Source of the DNA: Impatiens glandulifera | Lineage: Eukaryota; Streptophyta; Magnoliopsida; Ericales; Balsaminaceae | NCBI RefSeq assembly: GCF_907164915.1 | Contig: NC_061862.1 | Span: forward strand, 135,771,520-135,835,519 | Reading direction: 5' to 3' | Length of the DNA stretch: 64,000 bases | Part shown: positions 1 to 11,378 of the stretch, piece after piece | Layout: the number at the start of each line of letters is the position of its first letter | How positions within the stretch are numbered: the stretch's first letter is position 1 | Notes under the pieces: model-generated | The model's database searches: none | Told to the model about the DNA's origin: nothing | What the model saw: the letters and a program-made list of their open reading frames with translations, nothing else | Translations under genes and position numbers: made by a program

Positions 1-1387
1 TAGAGACTTATGGTTAACGACGAGATGTGATGCAGTTATAATCTTACTCCTTGGATCCACAAGAGTACGTAGTAATTTATTGTTTCGGAAATGTTGTCGC
101 AAACGGTTTTAGATTTTCAAAATTTTTATAGAAACTCTTGCATATAGGGCATTTTCGGCGTGTTTTTGTTGATGATGGGGGCAGAACGCTGAACACGAGA
201 GTTTTCTGGGACGCTAGGGAACAATTGTGGCCTGCATCACTAGGCAGAGGGCAGGTCTTCACATTGGACGTGCATTTACCGTTCATTTTATTTATTGTAT
301 TTAAAAATAAATAAAGAAAATGAAAATTTCATATTAATCACAAAATATTCTTAACCTTGATTTAGGACCAATAACCTTTCTTATTCATCTTCATCTTCAT
401 CTGAGCAGGTTTACACAAAAAAATGTTCTAATAGTCTAAATCGAATTGTTCTAAAATAAAATTAATTAAATTAAATCACGATTTAAAAAATCGCTAAGCT
501 GAAATCAACTTTTAGTTGATCAGTCTCCCCCACTAACCAACTCATGATTAAATACATATAAATTAATTATATTCTATCAAAATGGTTATACTAAATTATA
601 GTATATAACACAACTCAAATAGAAAAATCACATTATGCTTGATTTATTTAACAAGGTAATATTTTTAAAAAATTAATAAATATTATTTTAGAAATAGTTC
701 CTATTAAAAAAATATATAATCAGCTCTCTTACCATTAATGTATTTATTTAATTACGTCAATACATTTTTGTTTAAAAAGTTAATATTCTCCTTCATAATC
801 ATTTTTATTTTAAATTAAAATATTTTAAATAAAACTTAAATTCATTATTTTGGACTATTAAACTTGAAAATAAACTCTCAATTAAACTATTATAATAAGT
901 TATCAATGTATAATTAATTTTGTGGTCTTATATTTATGTTGTTTTTTTACATGAATTATAATTTTATTTATTATATTGGTTAAAAATCTCAATTATACAC
1001 ACACAAAAAAAATTATTTTTTATTTTATTATTTTATAGCAAATAATTTTAAATACAATATAATATAATGTGCATTAATTTGCAACATTATTTTTTGCAAT
1101 AATAGACATCAATTTACAATTTTACAACTTACTAAATTTTACAAATATGGCAACGAAAATAACCAACATTTATCAACTTTGTGTATAGAGTTGCACATAC
1201 TTTTTGCAATTTTTATTCTTAATTCTAAAAAATAAAATTGTTGAATAAGTTGTATATTAAATTTGTTCTTGGTTATTCATTTTCATTTTTATTACCTTAA
1301 GTCATATAGCATAAACATAATTAAGTTGCTATAAAGATTGGAATAAATATTATTTCGAATTTTTTTATTTTATAAAACCAAAATCCT

Positions 1388-2350
1388 ATCTCTTGATAGG
1401 TACATGACATCGTTTTTATATGATTCAACTAAAACTTTATCTATTGATAAGTACTTGACATCATTCGTACATGATTCAACCAAACCCTATCTTTTGATAG
1501 GTACATGACATCATTATTTTTATACGATTCAACTAAAACTTTATCTGTTGATACGTACCCGAGATCATTCGTACACGATCCAACAAAAACTTTATCTCTC
1601 GATAAGTACATGCCATCATTTTATACGATTCAACTAAAACCTTATCTGTTGATAAGTACCCAAGATCATTCGTACATGATCAAACCAAAACTCTATATCT
1701 TGATAGATACATGACATCATTTTTTATATGATTTAACTAAAATCTTATATGTTGATAAGTACTCGAGATCATCCGTACATAATCCAACCAAAAACCCTAT
1801 TTGTTAATAGGTACAAGAGATCATTTGTGTATGATCCACACAAAGCCTAATAATTAATAGGTACATAATATCGTTTTTATAGGATCACATTGAAATTAAA
1901 CATATATGTTGATAATACCACAATCATTTATATATGATCACACTACATATTACTTGTTAGTAACTTCCGTGACAAGTTTATCAACTTTCACGTAAATATA
2001 TCTATTGATAGTACCATGATCATTTATATATGACCGCACTATATGTTACTTGTCAGTATCTTCTGTCACTAATTTATCAACTTTCACGTGAACCTATATG
2101 TTGATAGTACTTTGATCTTTTTTTTACCATGATCATTCTAAAAAACGTTACTTATCGGTAACTCACGCGAGCAAGTTTGTCAACTCTTACGTAAACATAT
2201 TTATTGATAGTACCTTGATCACTTTTTTACCATAATCACTCTAAAAACGTTACTTGTCGATAACTCACGTGAGCAAGTTTGTCAATTATCACGTAAACTT
2301 ATCCATTGATGATATGCAATCATTTGCACATGATCGCTTTAAATATTACT
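1388..2350. repeat. Degenerate ~50-55 bp tandem array, copy A
   Basis: Monomers alternate between a TTGATAGGTACATGACATC type and a TTGATAAGTACTTGAGATC type, so the higher-order period is about 105 bp. Many monomers contain the near-palindrome GATCATTCGTACATGATC. From about 1870 the monomers change to a form with TTACTTGT..AGTAAC and TTTCACGTGAAC words. Paralogous arrays occur at 8930-9890 and 41755-42720. Short ORFs here are only translated repeat. Confidence 0.8.
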
Positions 2351-2549
2351 TGTGAGTAACTCACATGAATAAGTTTATCAAACTTCCATGTCCCTTTATG
2401 TCTTGTTTATTGACATTAACTCTGATAATTTGTATATGATCATCCCAACAAACATTAATCAAATACTTTTGACCGATAATTATAAAAAATGCAGCTGACA
2501 TGAATAGTCTATTGATATTCACGTCCAATAAAAGTTGATTTCTCAACAA

Positions 2550-2765
2550 TATCCATGGTTATTCCTGCACCGTCATCATATAGACTTTGTGGACGCTTTG
2601 TTAAGATTCGTGAACAAGATCCAAAGATCAAGACCACCATTAGTCCAAAATTAATCCTTGTTTGAATAATTACCAAAGAAGGATTCATAATCACGGAGAA
2701 ATGCTCGAAAAACATCGATAAATTCTACACACAACAACACGAAGATTGCACTAGCATCTGCTCAC
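2550..2765 (+). pseudogene. Conserved exon-like fragment, copy A (broken)
   Basis: The plus-strand reading from about 2550 is closely similar to 10085-10295 and 46199-46414. It is followed in all three by a CAGGTTCTAAC-type sequence that could be a splice donor. In copies A and B a TGA interrupts the frame where copy C reads Trp. The encoded peptide contains a FVKIREQDPKIK stretch. I do not recognise the family. It is either a remnant exon of a gene duplicated with the unit or a transposon fragment; the minus-strand ORF over the same bases looks like a shadow. Confidence 0.35.
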
Positions 2766-3339
2766 TTCAGGTTCTAACTTTCCATTACCCTCACGAAAAA
2801 ATGTAAATTGGACAGGAAAACCTAGTGTAAGATGTCATACTTGAAACCACGTTTTCACAAACTAATTTGTTGAAATCAAACTTGGTTCGAAAGAGCACTC
2901 TATAAGCACTAAAACTTTACCTACCAAATTTATAAAGTTTAAAATAAATATTTTGAAAAAATAAACTCAAAAATATTAAAATTAAGGCCAAAGCATAGTT
3001 AAATAATTATTGTAATTATTAAATTCCAATTAATTAAAATAATTGTCAAGGAAAATAAATAAAATAATTTGAGAAAAATGTTGTATTCATTTTATCTCAA
3101 ATTAATTTCAAGTGGTCAAAAAAATTTAAAAAAAAATAATTTAGGATAAATGTTGTATCCATTTTATCCCAAATAAATTATTTAAAAAAACCCCAAAAAT
3201 ATACAAAAAAATAAAAATAAAAATAAAATAATAGGCAAAATAAATTTCATATTTATTAAAAATATTTTTTATATTTTGTGGGTTAAAAATGGAGTAAAAA
3301 AGGATTGAAAAAAAATCAATTTCAAACAAGTTCCAAGGC

Positions 3340-3620
3340 TGAAAAAGGTCTAGGATCTACTACAGCCGAAATCAAGACAAATCTGTGCAACAAGCTTCAC
3401 AACCATCAGATGAGCGCTGAAATATATCATCCTACTCCCAACAGTTAGTTGCATCGCCCGCATAATAGAAAAGACACGCGTTCGCGAAGTAGAGGAACAA
3501 CTAACGTGCGCTTTAACATCGTTAGCCCAGACACAACGGAGCGTTGACGGAACGCAAACAGAATGCTCAAGCATTCGCATTTCAGCCTGAAACGCCTTCC
3601 AAGCCCTCAATCAATCCCAT
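3340..3620. other. Conserved GC-richer block, copy A
   Basis: This block of about 280 bp is less AT-rich than its surroundings and is conserved at 46975-47235. It is absent from unit 1, where a different sequence (10675-11660) sits in its place. A minus-strand ORF of 86 codons covers it but is only partly preserved in the second copy, so coding is not supported. Its origin is unknown. Confidence 0.4.
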
Positions 3621-4359
3621 ACAAAATATATCATCAAAATTTTCAAGCTTTTCTTGAAAATTTTGAATCTTTGTGTAAGACTGTCAAGCTTGGATTTGGG
3701 AATTCATAAAGATCTTAAAAGAGTTCAGGAGTGTTCTCCAACTCACAATAAATTTTTATTCATACTGTAATTCGATTTACAAGTTCAATTGAATTTTTAC
3801 ATTTCAGTTCGACCAGTTTTATATATTGCCTGATTGTTCAATTTCTTGATTGGAAAATGATCCTATGATCGCTTACAAGATTTATGTTGAAACTAAACTA
3901 GGTCAATCAATTAAAATCGAAAGTACCCAAATTTAATTTTGAAAATTTTAAAATCGGGTTTCTGTTATTGAGTTATAGTTCAAGAACAGCGACCCACAAA
4001 CATTTCTAACACGCTGTTAGGAGCATATCCAAACCAATTTTATGCCATCCTAATAACTTTTGATCAAAAACTATTTTTTTATAAATATAAAAATTTCAGT
4101 TCTTGAATTGGTTAAAACAAATAGGCAGTGTTCATATTTTGGTTTCATTCAGTCATATAAAATATAAGGAAGTTATTGACAAACTCATTACGCTTCATTG
4201 GACCTTAATGACTAAAAACATGTTTTCAGTTCAAAATTTTTTGATTTGAATGGAACATCATCCTGATCGAATGATGAATTGGGATGATGTTATAAATGAT
4301 CATTGGCACTAGACGAAGCTCCTCATGCCTTTGGATCGATGGACTAGCCCCCAATCGAA

Positions 4360-4735
4360 ATCAACAAACATGTAGTTTGATGTTCTTGACGACCGATTGA
4401 GGGCTTGACTTGGATTCGATTTCCGACCGAGAATATTGAACCCTCCCCTACACCCAACTGAGGAATTACTAGCCCATGACCAAGAGTTCCCCGCACATCG
4501 ACCTAGGATTTCTAGCCTCGACTGATGAAACCTAGCCCATGACCGAGAACCCTCCGCACCTTGACCGATGATTTCTAGCCCCGACTGAGGAAACATAGCC
4601 CATGACCAAGAGCTCTTAGCCCATGACCGAGAGTCCTTGCACCTCAACCAAAGGCTCTTCGCACCCCAACCGAGCGGTCTTACCTCTGATCGAGGGGTTT
4701 TAGCTCGAGACCGAGAGGACTAGTTCTAAGACCTA
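4360..4735. repeat. Tandem repeat with GACCGAG words
   Basis: Degenerate repeats built on words such as TAGCCCATGACCGAGAG recur every ~35-75 bp, giving a locally GC-rich island. The 112-codon minus-strand ORF across it has a low-complexity Ser/Trp/Gly-rich translation that merely reads the repeat. In unit 1 the equivalent interval is missing, apparently lost at the 12318-20497 Copia insertion. Confidence 0.6.
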
Positions 4736-4946
4736 TTTGGTTGTGATTTAAAAAAAAATCTAAAAATAACAAAAAATAGAAAATAATTTCAAAATATATT
4801 TTTGAATATTTTCACAAAAAAATATTTTGATAAGGGTCTGTTTGGGGTTTATTTTTAATCCTAATGCCTTAAACTGATATTTTTTTAAGGTATTTTCCTC
4901 AACAATCACCGACATCAATCGCATGTACCAGCATTTAAATATTATT

Positions 4947-6436
4947 CTACAATTTTAAATTTAAGAAAAACTTGTTCATATCTAGGACTTAAAAAATAAT
5001 TGATTAAACAAACGTAATAAAATCAAATTTTCAAAAGCCAAGATTTAATAAAATAGAGACTATGGTTTAACGGGTACGTATGATATAGTGCAAAAGCCTT
5101 TCCCGAGTATTATCAACATCGAATTCAAAATAATCTCTAGTCAAATATACGTTTGTTTACGTATTTTATTGATTTTAAATTAAAATTTAATTGGCGATTA
5201 TTTTATCAAATAAATAATTTTTTAAATGAATTATGGTTAATTAATTTATAATACAGATTTTTTTAATAAACGATAATTTGATTATCCTAAATTTGAATTA
5301 AAAAAATTATTTAAATTTGATAAAAAAAAATTAAACATGATTGTAATTTATTTAAAAAAATGTTAGGACATATTTTTGTAAATATTTTAAAATAATATTT
5401 TATAAAAAAATTCTCAACAATCAAATCAAATTTAAAAATTCTCAAATCACAAATTTTGTTGGGAAGGAGATTATTGGGTTACAAAATTATATATATATAT
5501 ATATATATTATTTTAATGAATATTGGATAACTATATAAAATTATTTTTATTTTATTTAGCAAGTCATAGTAATCATGTCTCAATCCGAATTGATTAGACA
5601 TTAGTTAATTTAACATTTTATCAACTCATTATTTTCTTATTAATTTAATAATAATAATAATAAACAATTTATTTTTTATTTTTTTATGACATTTTAATAA
5701 TCCAGGTATATTAGGTTTATAAACATTACGAGACCATGATATGTTCTTAAAAAAAATCATATTAAACATTGAAATAATTTTACTTTATTTAATAAATTTA
5801 ATTTTAATAATGTAAAAATTAATTATACTTTCACAGAAAAATTTGAAAGGACACTTGTGAATAATTATTAAATAACACACAAAAATAGTCTTACAAAACA
5901 TTTTGTTTGATCTGTTTTTCTTATTTCTTAATATTTTTTATTTTTCATTCTATCATTGATTATTAAATTATTAATTTTTAATTTAAAATAGTAAATATTT
6001 TAATTTTAATTTATTAATTTATTAATTTTCAATTTTAAATACATGAAGATATTATCTTAATCAAATCAATTAAAAAACAAAAAAAAAAACATTTTTGAAT
6101 GAGGCAAAGTTTTTTGAAAACAAACTCAAAAACCAATATCAAACATACTCTTAAGAGGAAACTGTCATTTTACCGATATCAAACATATCATTAAATCTGC
6201 AATATTTAAATATAAGATTTGTGTCTATTAAAATTAATGATATAGGTTGGGATTTGAAAACTTTTAAAATATTAAAAAATTCATGTTTGGTATATACTTT
6301 TTTTTTATTGTTAACATTAATAATATTTTAATATTGATAGAGATTCACACAATTTCAAAATATAATATTTTTTAAATATTTATAATATTTTTTTTTTATC
6401 AACATTAATGATATATTTTATAAATAATATATATTA
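4947..6436. other. AT-rich 5' part of unit 1, no gene seen
   Basis: This interval upstream of DEFL1 is extremely AT-rich, with an (AT)n run near 5490-5509. It is colinear with 20498-21259 plus 30932-31275 plus 37721-37958 in unit 2, and partly with 49400-50276 in unit 3. It serves as the uninterrupted reference that reveals the MULE and LINE insertions in unit 2. No ORF or RNA gene is supported. Confidence 0.7.
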
Positions 6437-7077
6437 GGGTCTGTTTGGTTATCATGAAATTGTAATTGGAGGGATCTATTTTGATTCTTGGTAAAGTGAC
6501 TAGTGTATTTTTTAAATGTCAATTTCACTTTTTTAACTCAAAATTGTAATTTTAAACATTTTTTTATGTTTCTAAATAAAAATATACTATTATTTTATTG
6601 TTTACAATACGGTTAACAAATTTTAAATTAAAAAAGTTAAGATATCGAACCGATATATTATTTTAAAAATTGAGTAAGTTAAAATTTTGAACTAATATTA
6701 TTTTTTTTTTAATTTAGTAAGTTAAATTTGGAATCAATATTTTATTTTTTTTAATTGAAAGTTAACACGACAAACTGATTTTTTTAATTTAGTAAATTAA
6801 TATATTGAATCGATATTTTTTTCTTTATTAAAATTGATCTCTAAACAAATTCTTGATATTTGAGCTATTCTAATAAGTTGTGTCAAACAAATATGATAAC
6901 AATACAAATAATATATATTAAAATTGTTTTTATTTTATTTTTTTAAATATATTAATTGAATTTGAATTACAATTCTATAATTTTTTCAAACACACAAAAT
7001 TAAAATAAATTAAATATAAAATCTTGTTAAATTAGAATTCCAATATTAATTCTAATTACAGTTATCCAAACAGACCC
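6437..7077. mobile_element. Tourist-like (PIF/Harbinger) MITE in the DEFL1 promoter
   Basis: The left end GGGTCTGTTTGGTTATC and the right end GTTATCCAAACAGACCC are inverted repeats. The element is flanked on both sides by TTA (6434-6436 and 7078-7080), the target-site duplication typical of PIF/Harbinger Tourist-like MITEs. The interior is AT-rich and has no ORF. Its right end stops only 25 bp before the DEFL1 TATA box. A sister copy at 50277-50958 occupies the same place in unit 3, so the insertion predates that duplication. Confidence 0.75.
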
Positions 7078-7102
7078 TTAGAGTTTATACCTTATCTTCA
7101 CC

Positions 7103-7111
7103 TATAAATAG
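7103..7111 (+). promoter_or_regulatory. TATA box of DEFL1
   Basis: TATAAATAG lies 69-77 bp before the DEFL1 ATG. The box and about 70 bp around it are nearly identical in front of all three DEFL genes, the strongest sign that these are transcribed promoters. Transcription would be expected to start about 30 bp downstream. Confidence 0.7.
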
Positions 7112-7179
7112 TTGAATTCATATTATATTAATTTACAAATACAAAGAAGTAAAAAATCCCAAGAGAAAGATATTTAGCC

Positions 7180-7434
7180 ATGACAATTTCACATATAAGA
7201 TCTTCATTCATAGTTCTTTGCCTATTGTGCATTTGTGTTGGTTCTGTGTACAGCAAAATAGAGGGTGAAAAGAAATATGTATATGCAGGGAATTGTGTTA
7301 GCCTCCGGAGCTGCATTAATACTTGCTTGAAAATGCGGTTTAAAAAGGGTGGTGTATGTAATATAGGTGGTCCTCCCTTTCTCCCTATTCTCCCTTTTAT
7401 CCCTCCTTTTGCGTGTAATTGCATTCCTAACTAA
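7180..7434 (+). CDS. Defensin-like secreted six-cysteine peptide (DEFL1)
   Basis: This 84-residue ORF has a hydrophobic secretion signal (residues 1-25, ending GSVYS), a short charged spacer, and six cysteines in the mature part at residues 39, 45, 49, 60, 79 and 81. The spacing C-x5-C-x3-C-x10-C-x18-C-x1-C contains the CxxxC and CxC pairs of the plant cystine-stabilised alpha-beta (defensin-like) family. Such peptides are secreted and act in defence or in cell signalling; which applies here cannot be told. The gene is uninterrupted, unlike many plant DEFL genes that have an intron near the signal peptide. The ATG is chosen because it starts the signal peptide and is shared by all three copies. 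The C4-C5 loop is long, Pro/Ile/Phe-rich and has the longest form of the three paralogues. Confidence 0.8.
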   Translation: MTISHIRSSFIVLCLLCICVGSVYSKIEGEKKYVYAGNCVSLRSCINTCLKMRFKKGGVCNIGGPPFLPILPFIPPFACNCIPN

Positions 7435-7978
7435 TTGTACTGTTTTTTTTATGTCTAAATTATGTAAACCTAAATTTGTCTCAATAATTTATGTGTTTGT
7501 TACTGGACAATATAAATAATATTATTTGGGTCTCCCAATCAAGATATTTTTATTAATTTTATTTATAAAACTAGTGAATTTGGTTAACTTCACATTATAA
7601 AATATTTATTCAACAAGAAAGAAGATATTTTAAACCGATCAGAATCTTCTCAACAAGATTTAGAAGGTGCCTTCAAACACAATATATTGAAGAATAAATA
7701 TTTAAATAAATGAATATACCCGAAACACCTATTTTTATTCCAAATAAGAGTTAGAAGGAGAATGACGACGTACCGATGATTCTCTTAACTTTCCTAGACC
7801 CCTAGCTCGCCCTTGAAGTCTAGAATTAACAAGAACAAACTCTTCCCTTTCTCTAAGCAATCTAGGATTCTATCAAATATGACACAAACCTACTAGTTAA
7901 AACCCGAAGCCCAATTATTAAATTTCAGCTTCAATTTCCAAAATTCCCTTTTGTTTGTTTTAACTTATCGGGGTTAAT
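7435..7978. other. Conserved 3' flank of DEFL1
   Basis: The region after the stop is conserved with 39774-40239 and 51304-51850. It shares an ACAAGAAAGAAGATATTTTA word and a less AT-rich stretch (about 7740-7970) containing CCTAGACCCCTAGCTCGCCC. No ORF is preserved among the copies. It may hold the 3' UTR and terminator and the remnant of another sequence. Confidence 0.5.
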
Positions 7979-8929
7979 TAGAGACTTATGGATAACGACG
8001 AGATGTGATGCAGCTATAATCTTACTCCTTGGATCTACAAGAGTACGTAGTAATTTATTGTTTCGGAAATGTTGTCGCAAACGGTTTTAGCTAACCAACT
8101 CATGATAAAATACATATAAGTATATAGTATATAACACAACTCAAATAGACAAATCACATTAAGCTTGATTTGATGAGCAAGGTAATATTTTCAAGAAATT
8201 AATAAAGATTATTTTAGAAATAGTTCCTATTAAAAAAATATATTATCAGCTCTCTTAACATTAATGTATTTATTTAATTCAGTTAATACATTTTTGTTTA
8301 AAAAGTTAATATTCTCCTTCATAATAATTTTTATTTTAACTTAAAATATTTTAAATAAAAATTAAATTCATTATTTTGGACTATTATAAACTTGAAAATA
8401 AACTCTCAATTAAACTATCATAATAATTTATCAATGTATAATGAATTTTGTGGTCTTATATTTATTTTGCTTTTTATATGTTTTTTTACATGAATTATAA
8501 TTTTATTTATTATATTGGTTAAAAATCTCAATTATACACACACAAAAAAATATTTTTTGTTTTATTATTTTATATCAAATAATTTTAAATACAATATAAT
8601 ATAATGTGCACTAATTTGCAACATTATTTTTGCAATAATAGACATCAATTTACAATTTTGCAACTTACTAAATTTTACAAATATGGCAACAAAATAACCA
8701 ACCTTTATAAACATTGTGTATAGAGTTGTACATATTTTTTCCAGCACTTTTTGCAATTTTTATTCTTAATTCTAAAAAATAAAATTATTGAATAAGTTGT
8801 ATATTAAATTTGTTCTTAGTTATTCATTTTCATTTTTATTACTTAAGTCATATAGCATAAACATAAGTTGCTATAAAGATTGGAATAAATATTATTTCAA
8901 ATTTTTAGACTTTATAAAACCAAAATTCT

Positions 8930-9890
8930 ATCTCTTAATAGGTACGTAACATCGTTTTTATATGATTCAACTAAAACTTTATCTATTGATAAGTACTTGA
9001 GATCATTCGTACATGATTCAATTGAACCATATCTCTTGATAGGTACATGCCATCATTATTTTAATACGATTCAACTAAAACCTTATCTGTTGATACGTAC
9101 CCGAGATCATCCGTACACGATCCAACCAAAACTCTATCTCTCGATAGGTACATCATTTTATATGATTCAACTAAAATCTTATCTGTTGATAAGTACCCGA
9201 GATCATTCGTATATGATAAACCAAAACTCTATATCTTGATAGAAACATGACATCATTTTTTATATGATTCAACTAAAATCTTATATGTTGATAAGTACTC
9301 GAGATCATCCGTACATGATCCAACCAAAAATCCTATTTGTTAATAGGTACAAGAGATCATTTGTGTATGATCCACAAAAACCCTAATTATCAATATGTAC
9401 ATAATATCGATTTTATAGGATCACATTGAAATTAAACCTATATGTTGATAATACCACAATCATTTATATATGATCACACTACATATTACTTATTAGTAAC
9501 TTCCGTGACAAGTGTATCAACTTTCACGTAAATATATTTATTGATAGTACCATGATCATTTATATATGATCGCACTACATGTTACTTGTTAGTATCTTCC
9601 TCCACTAATTTATCAACTTTCACGTGAACCTATATGTTGATAGTACTTTGATACTTTTTTTTACCATGATCATTCTAAAAAACGTTACTTATCGGTAACT
9701 CACGTGAGCAAGTTTGTCAACTCTTACATAAATATATTTGTTGATAGTACCTTTATCATTTTTTACCATAATAACTCTAAAAACGTTACTTGTCGATAAC
9801 TCACGTGAACAAGTTTGTCAACTATCACGTAAACTTATCCATTGATAATATACAATCATTTGCACATGATCGCTTTAAATATTGTTTGTG
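8930..9890. repeat. Degenerate ~50-55 bp tandem array, copy B
   Basis: This is the paralogue of array A, with the same order of monomer types and the same late switch to TTTCACGTGAAC-type monomers. The three arrays stay colinear rather than differing greatly in copy number, which indicates that they were copied with the whole unit. Confidence 0.8.
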
Positions 9891-10084
9891 AGTAACTCAC
9901 ATGAATAAGTTTATCAAACTTTTATGTCCCCTTATGTCTTGTTTATTGACATTAACTCTGATCATTTGTATATGATCATCCCAACAAACATTAATTAAAT
10001 ACTTTCGACCGATAATTATAAAAAATGCATCTGAGATGAATAGTATGTTGATATTCACATCCAATAAAAGTTGATTTCTCAACA

Positions 10085-10295
10085 ATATCCATGGTTATTC
10101 CTGCACCGCCATCATATAAACTTTGTGGACACTTTGTTAAGATTCGTGAACAAGATCCAAAGATCAAGACCACCCTTAGTCCAAAATTAATCCTTGTTTG
10201 AATAATTACCAAAGAAGGATTTATAATCACGGATAAATGCTCGAAAATATCGACAAATTCTACACACAGCAACACGAAGATTGCAGTAGCATCTG
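10085..10295 (+). pseudogene. Conserved exon-like fragment, copy B (broken)
   Basis: This is the second copy of the fragment at 2550-2765. It carries the same in-frame TGA after the LILV residues and the same following CAGGTTCTAAC. The family is not recognised. Confidence 0.35.
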
Positions 10296-10846
10296 CTCAC
10301 TCCAGGTTCTAACTTTCCATTATCTTCACTCAAAAATGTAAATTGGACAGAAAAACCTAGTGTTAGATGTTATACTTGAACCCAAGTTTTCACAAACTAA
10401 TTTGTTGTAATCAAACTTGGTTCGAGAAGGCACTCTATAAGTACTAAAACTTTACCTACCAAATTTATAAATTTTAAAATAATTATTTTGAAAAAATAAA
10501 CTCAAAAATATTAAAATTAAGGCCAAAGCATAGTTAAATAATCATTGTAATAATTAAATCCTAATTAATTAAAATAATTGTGAAGGAAAATAAATAAAAT
10601 AATTTAAGAAAAATGTTATATTTATTTTATCTCAAATTAATTTCGGTGTTTAAAAAATTAAAAAAAAAATTTAGAATTTCGTAATTAAGCACACAAATTT
10701 GACATGTCGATCTATATAATCATTTATCAGCCCAAGAACAGCATGTGTTCAGTGAACACAAGTCAAATAACATTCATTCAATCATCTAACAATTTAAAAT
10801 AAACCAAACAAAGCAAATTAAACAACAAAAACAGTTATAATGTAAA

Positions 10847-11176
10847 TCAATCTATCAATCTGCTATTATTCATAGGAGTCAAAATACCAGTTGGCGTCGA
10901 ACGGTGGGTACGAGAAGGCGTCCTGAAATTAGATGCCCTAACGCTAGCATTTGATGTAGACGAATTGCTATCAACTTTGGATGTAGATGTTTTAGAGGTT
11001 TCAGAAGTCAATAGACTAGATTGAACAGGTGTATCACGAATTGGGCTTAGAAATTGGGGCTTCTCGGATAGGGTAGACGATAGTTTGGTGGCGGCGGCGG
11101 GAATAAGATTGGTGGTATCAAAGAACGGCTTCCTTTTACTTGACGACCTCCTTTCACTACCCTTACTGTTTTCCAT
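10847..11176 (-). CDS. Host-like ORF, possible sororin-like N-terminal part (captured or partial)
   Basis: This 109-codon ORF is rich in Ser, Thr, Lys and Arg. It starts with a basic KRKPFFDTTNLIP stretch and carries several Ser/Thr-Pro sites (SPIR, TPVQ, TPSR, TPTG, TPMN). The N-terminal RKPxxDxTN-like motif and the proline-directed phosphosites recall plant sororin-like cohesin regulators, which are cell-cycle kinase substrates, but this is recalled from memory and weak. Upstream on the same strand is a ~100-bp leader and a hexanucleotide repeat. The block interrupts the unit homology, being absent from segments A and C, so it was probably captured or inserted with its promoter. It looks like only part of a gene. 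Confidence 0.35.
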   Translation of the reverse strand: MENSKGSERRSSSKRKPFFDTTNLIPAAATKLSSTLSEKPQFLSPIRDTPVQSSLLTSETSKTSTSKVDSNSSTSNASVRASNFRTPSRTHRSTPTGILTPMNNSRLID

Positions 11177-11328
11177 GGCTTGTCCAATGATGAAGAGCTG
11201 AAAGCATTGATGGATCGATCGCCTCTATTGAGAGAAAGGGTTTGATGATGAAACTTGTAGTTGGCGGGAGAACCGTCCGGATGAATTAACAGATAGGAAA
11301 TCTACAGGACTATGTCCGTGCAAAAGAT

Positions 11329-11378
11329 TGAGATTGAGATTGAGATTGAGATTGAGATTGAGATTGAGATTGAGATTC
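11329..11378. repeat. (GAGATT)n microsatellite
   Basis: About eight perfect copies of the hexamer GAGATT lie roughly 150 bp upstream of the start of the 10847-11176 ORF, possibly in its promoter or 5' UTR. Confidence 0.9.

Larger units (their letters stand above)
1..4946. repeat. Tail of tandem host unit 0 (segment A)
   Basis: This stretch is the downstream part of a large tandemly repeated host unit. Its first bases, a TAGAGACTTATGG start, recur at 7979, 40240 and 51851, and homology to segment B runs on to about 4160. Positions 300-1387 are AT-rich with no supported gene. The segment contains a degenerate tandem array (1388-2350), an exon-like fragment (2550-2765), a moderately GC-richer conserved block (3340-3620) and a second tandem repeat (4360-4735). 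In the other units the same start lies 467-548 bp after a defensin-like stop codon, so the gene of this unit should lie just left of the window. Confidence 0.8.

Noticed and set aside
77..286. 69-codon minus-strand ORF with several cysteines
   Set aside because: It lies in the conserved unit tail; the equivalent region at 51930-52060 has indels that break the frame, and it has no signal peptide or regular cysteine spacing.
1505..1714. Tyr/Thr-rich ORFs in the tandem arrays (also 8997-9239)
   Set aside because: They are repeat translations with different lengths in each array copy.
3350..3610. 86-codon minus-strand ORF in the conserved block
   Set aside because: The copy at 46975-47235 has indels that shorten and shift it, so conservation is of DNA rather than of a protein.
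4309..4647. 112-codon minus-strand ORF
   Set aside because: Its Ser/Trp-rich translation is a direct reading of the GACCGAG tandem repeat.
7128..7424. 98-codon ORF opposite DEFL1 (and a similar one opposite DEFL3)
   Set aside because: It is the antisense of the DEFL coding frame and leader, and it is not kept in DEFL2.
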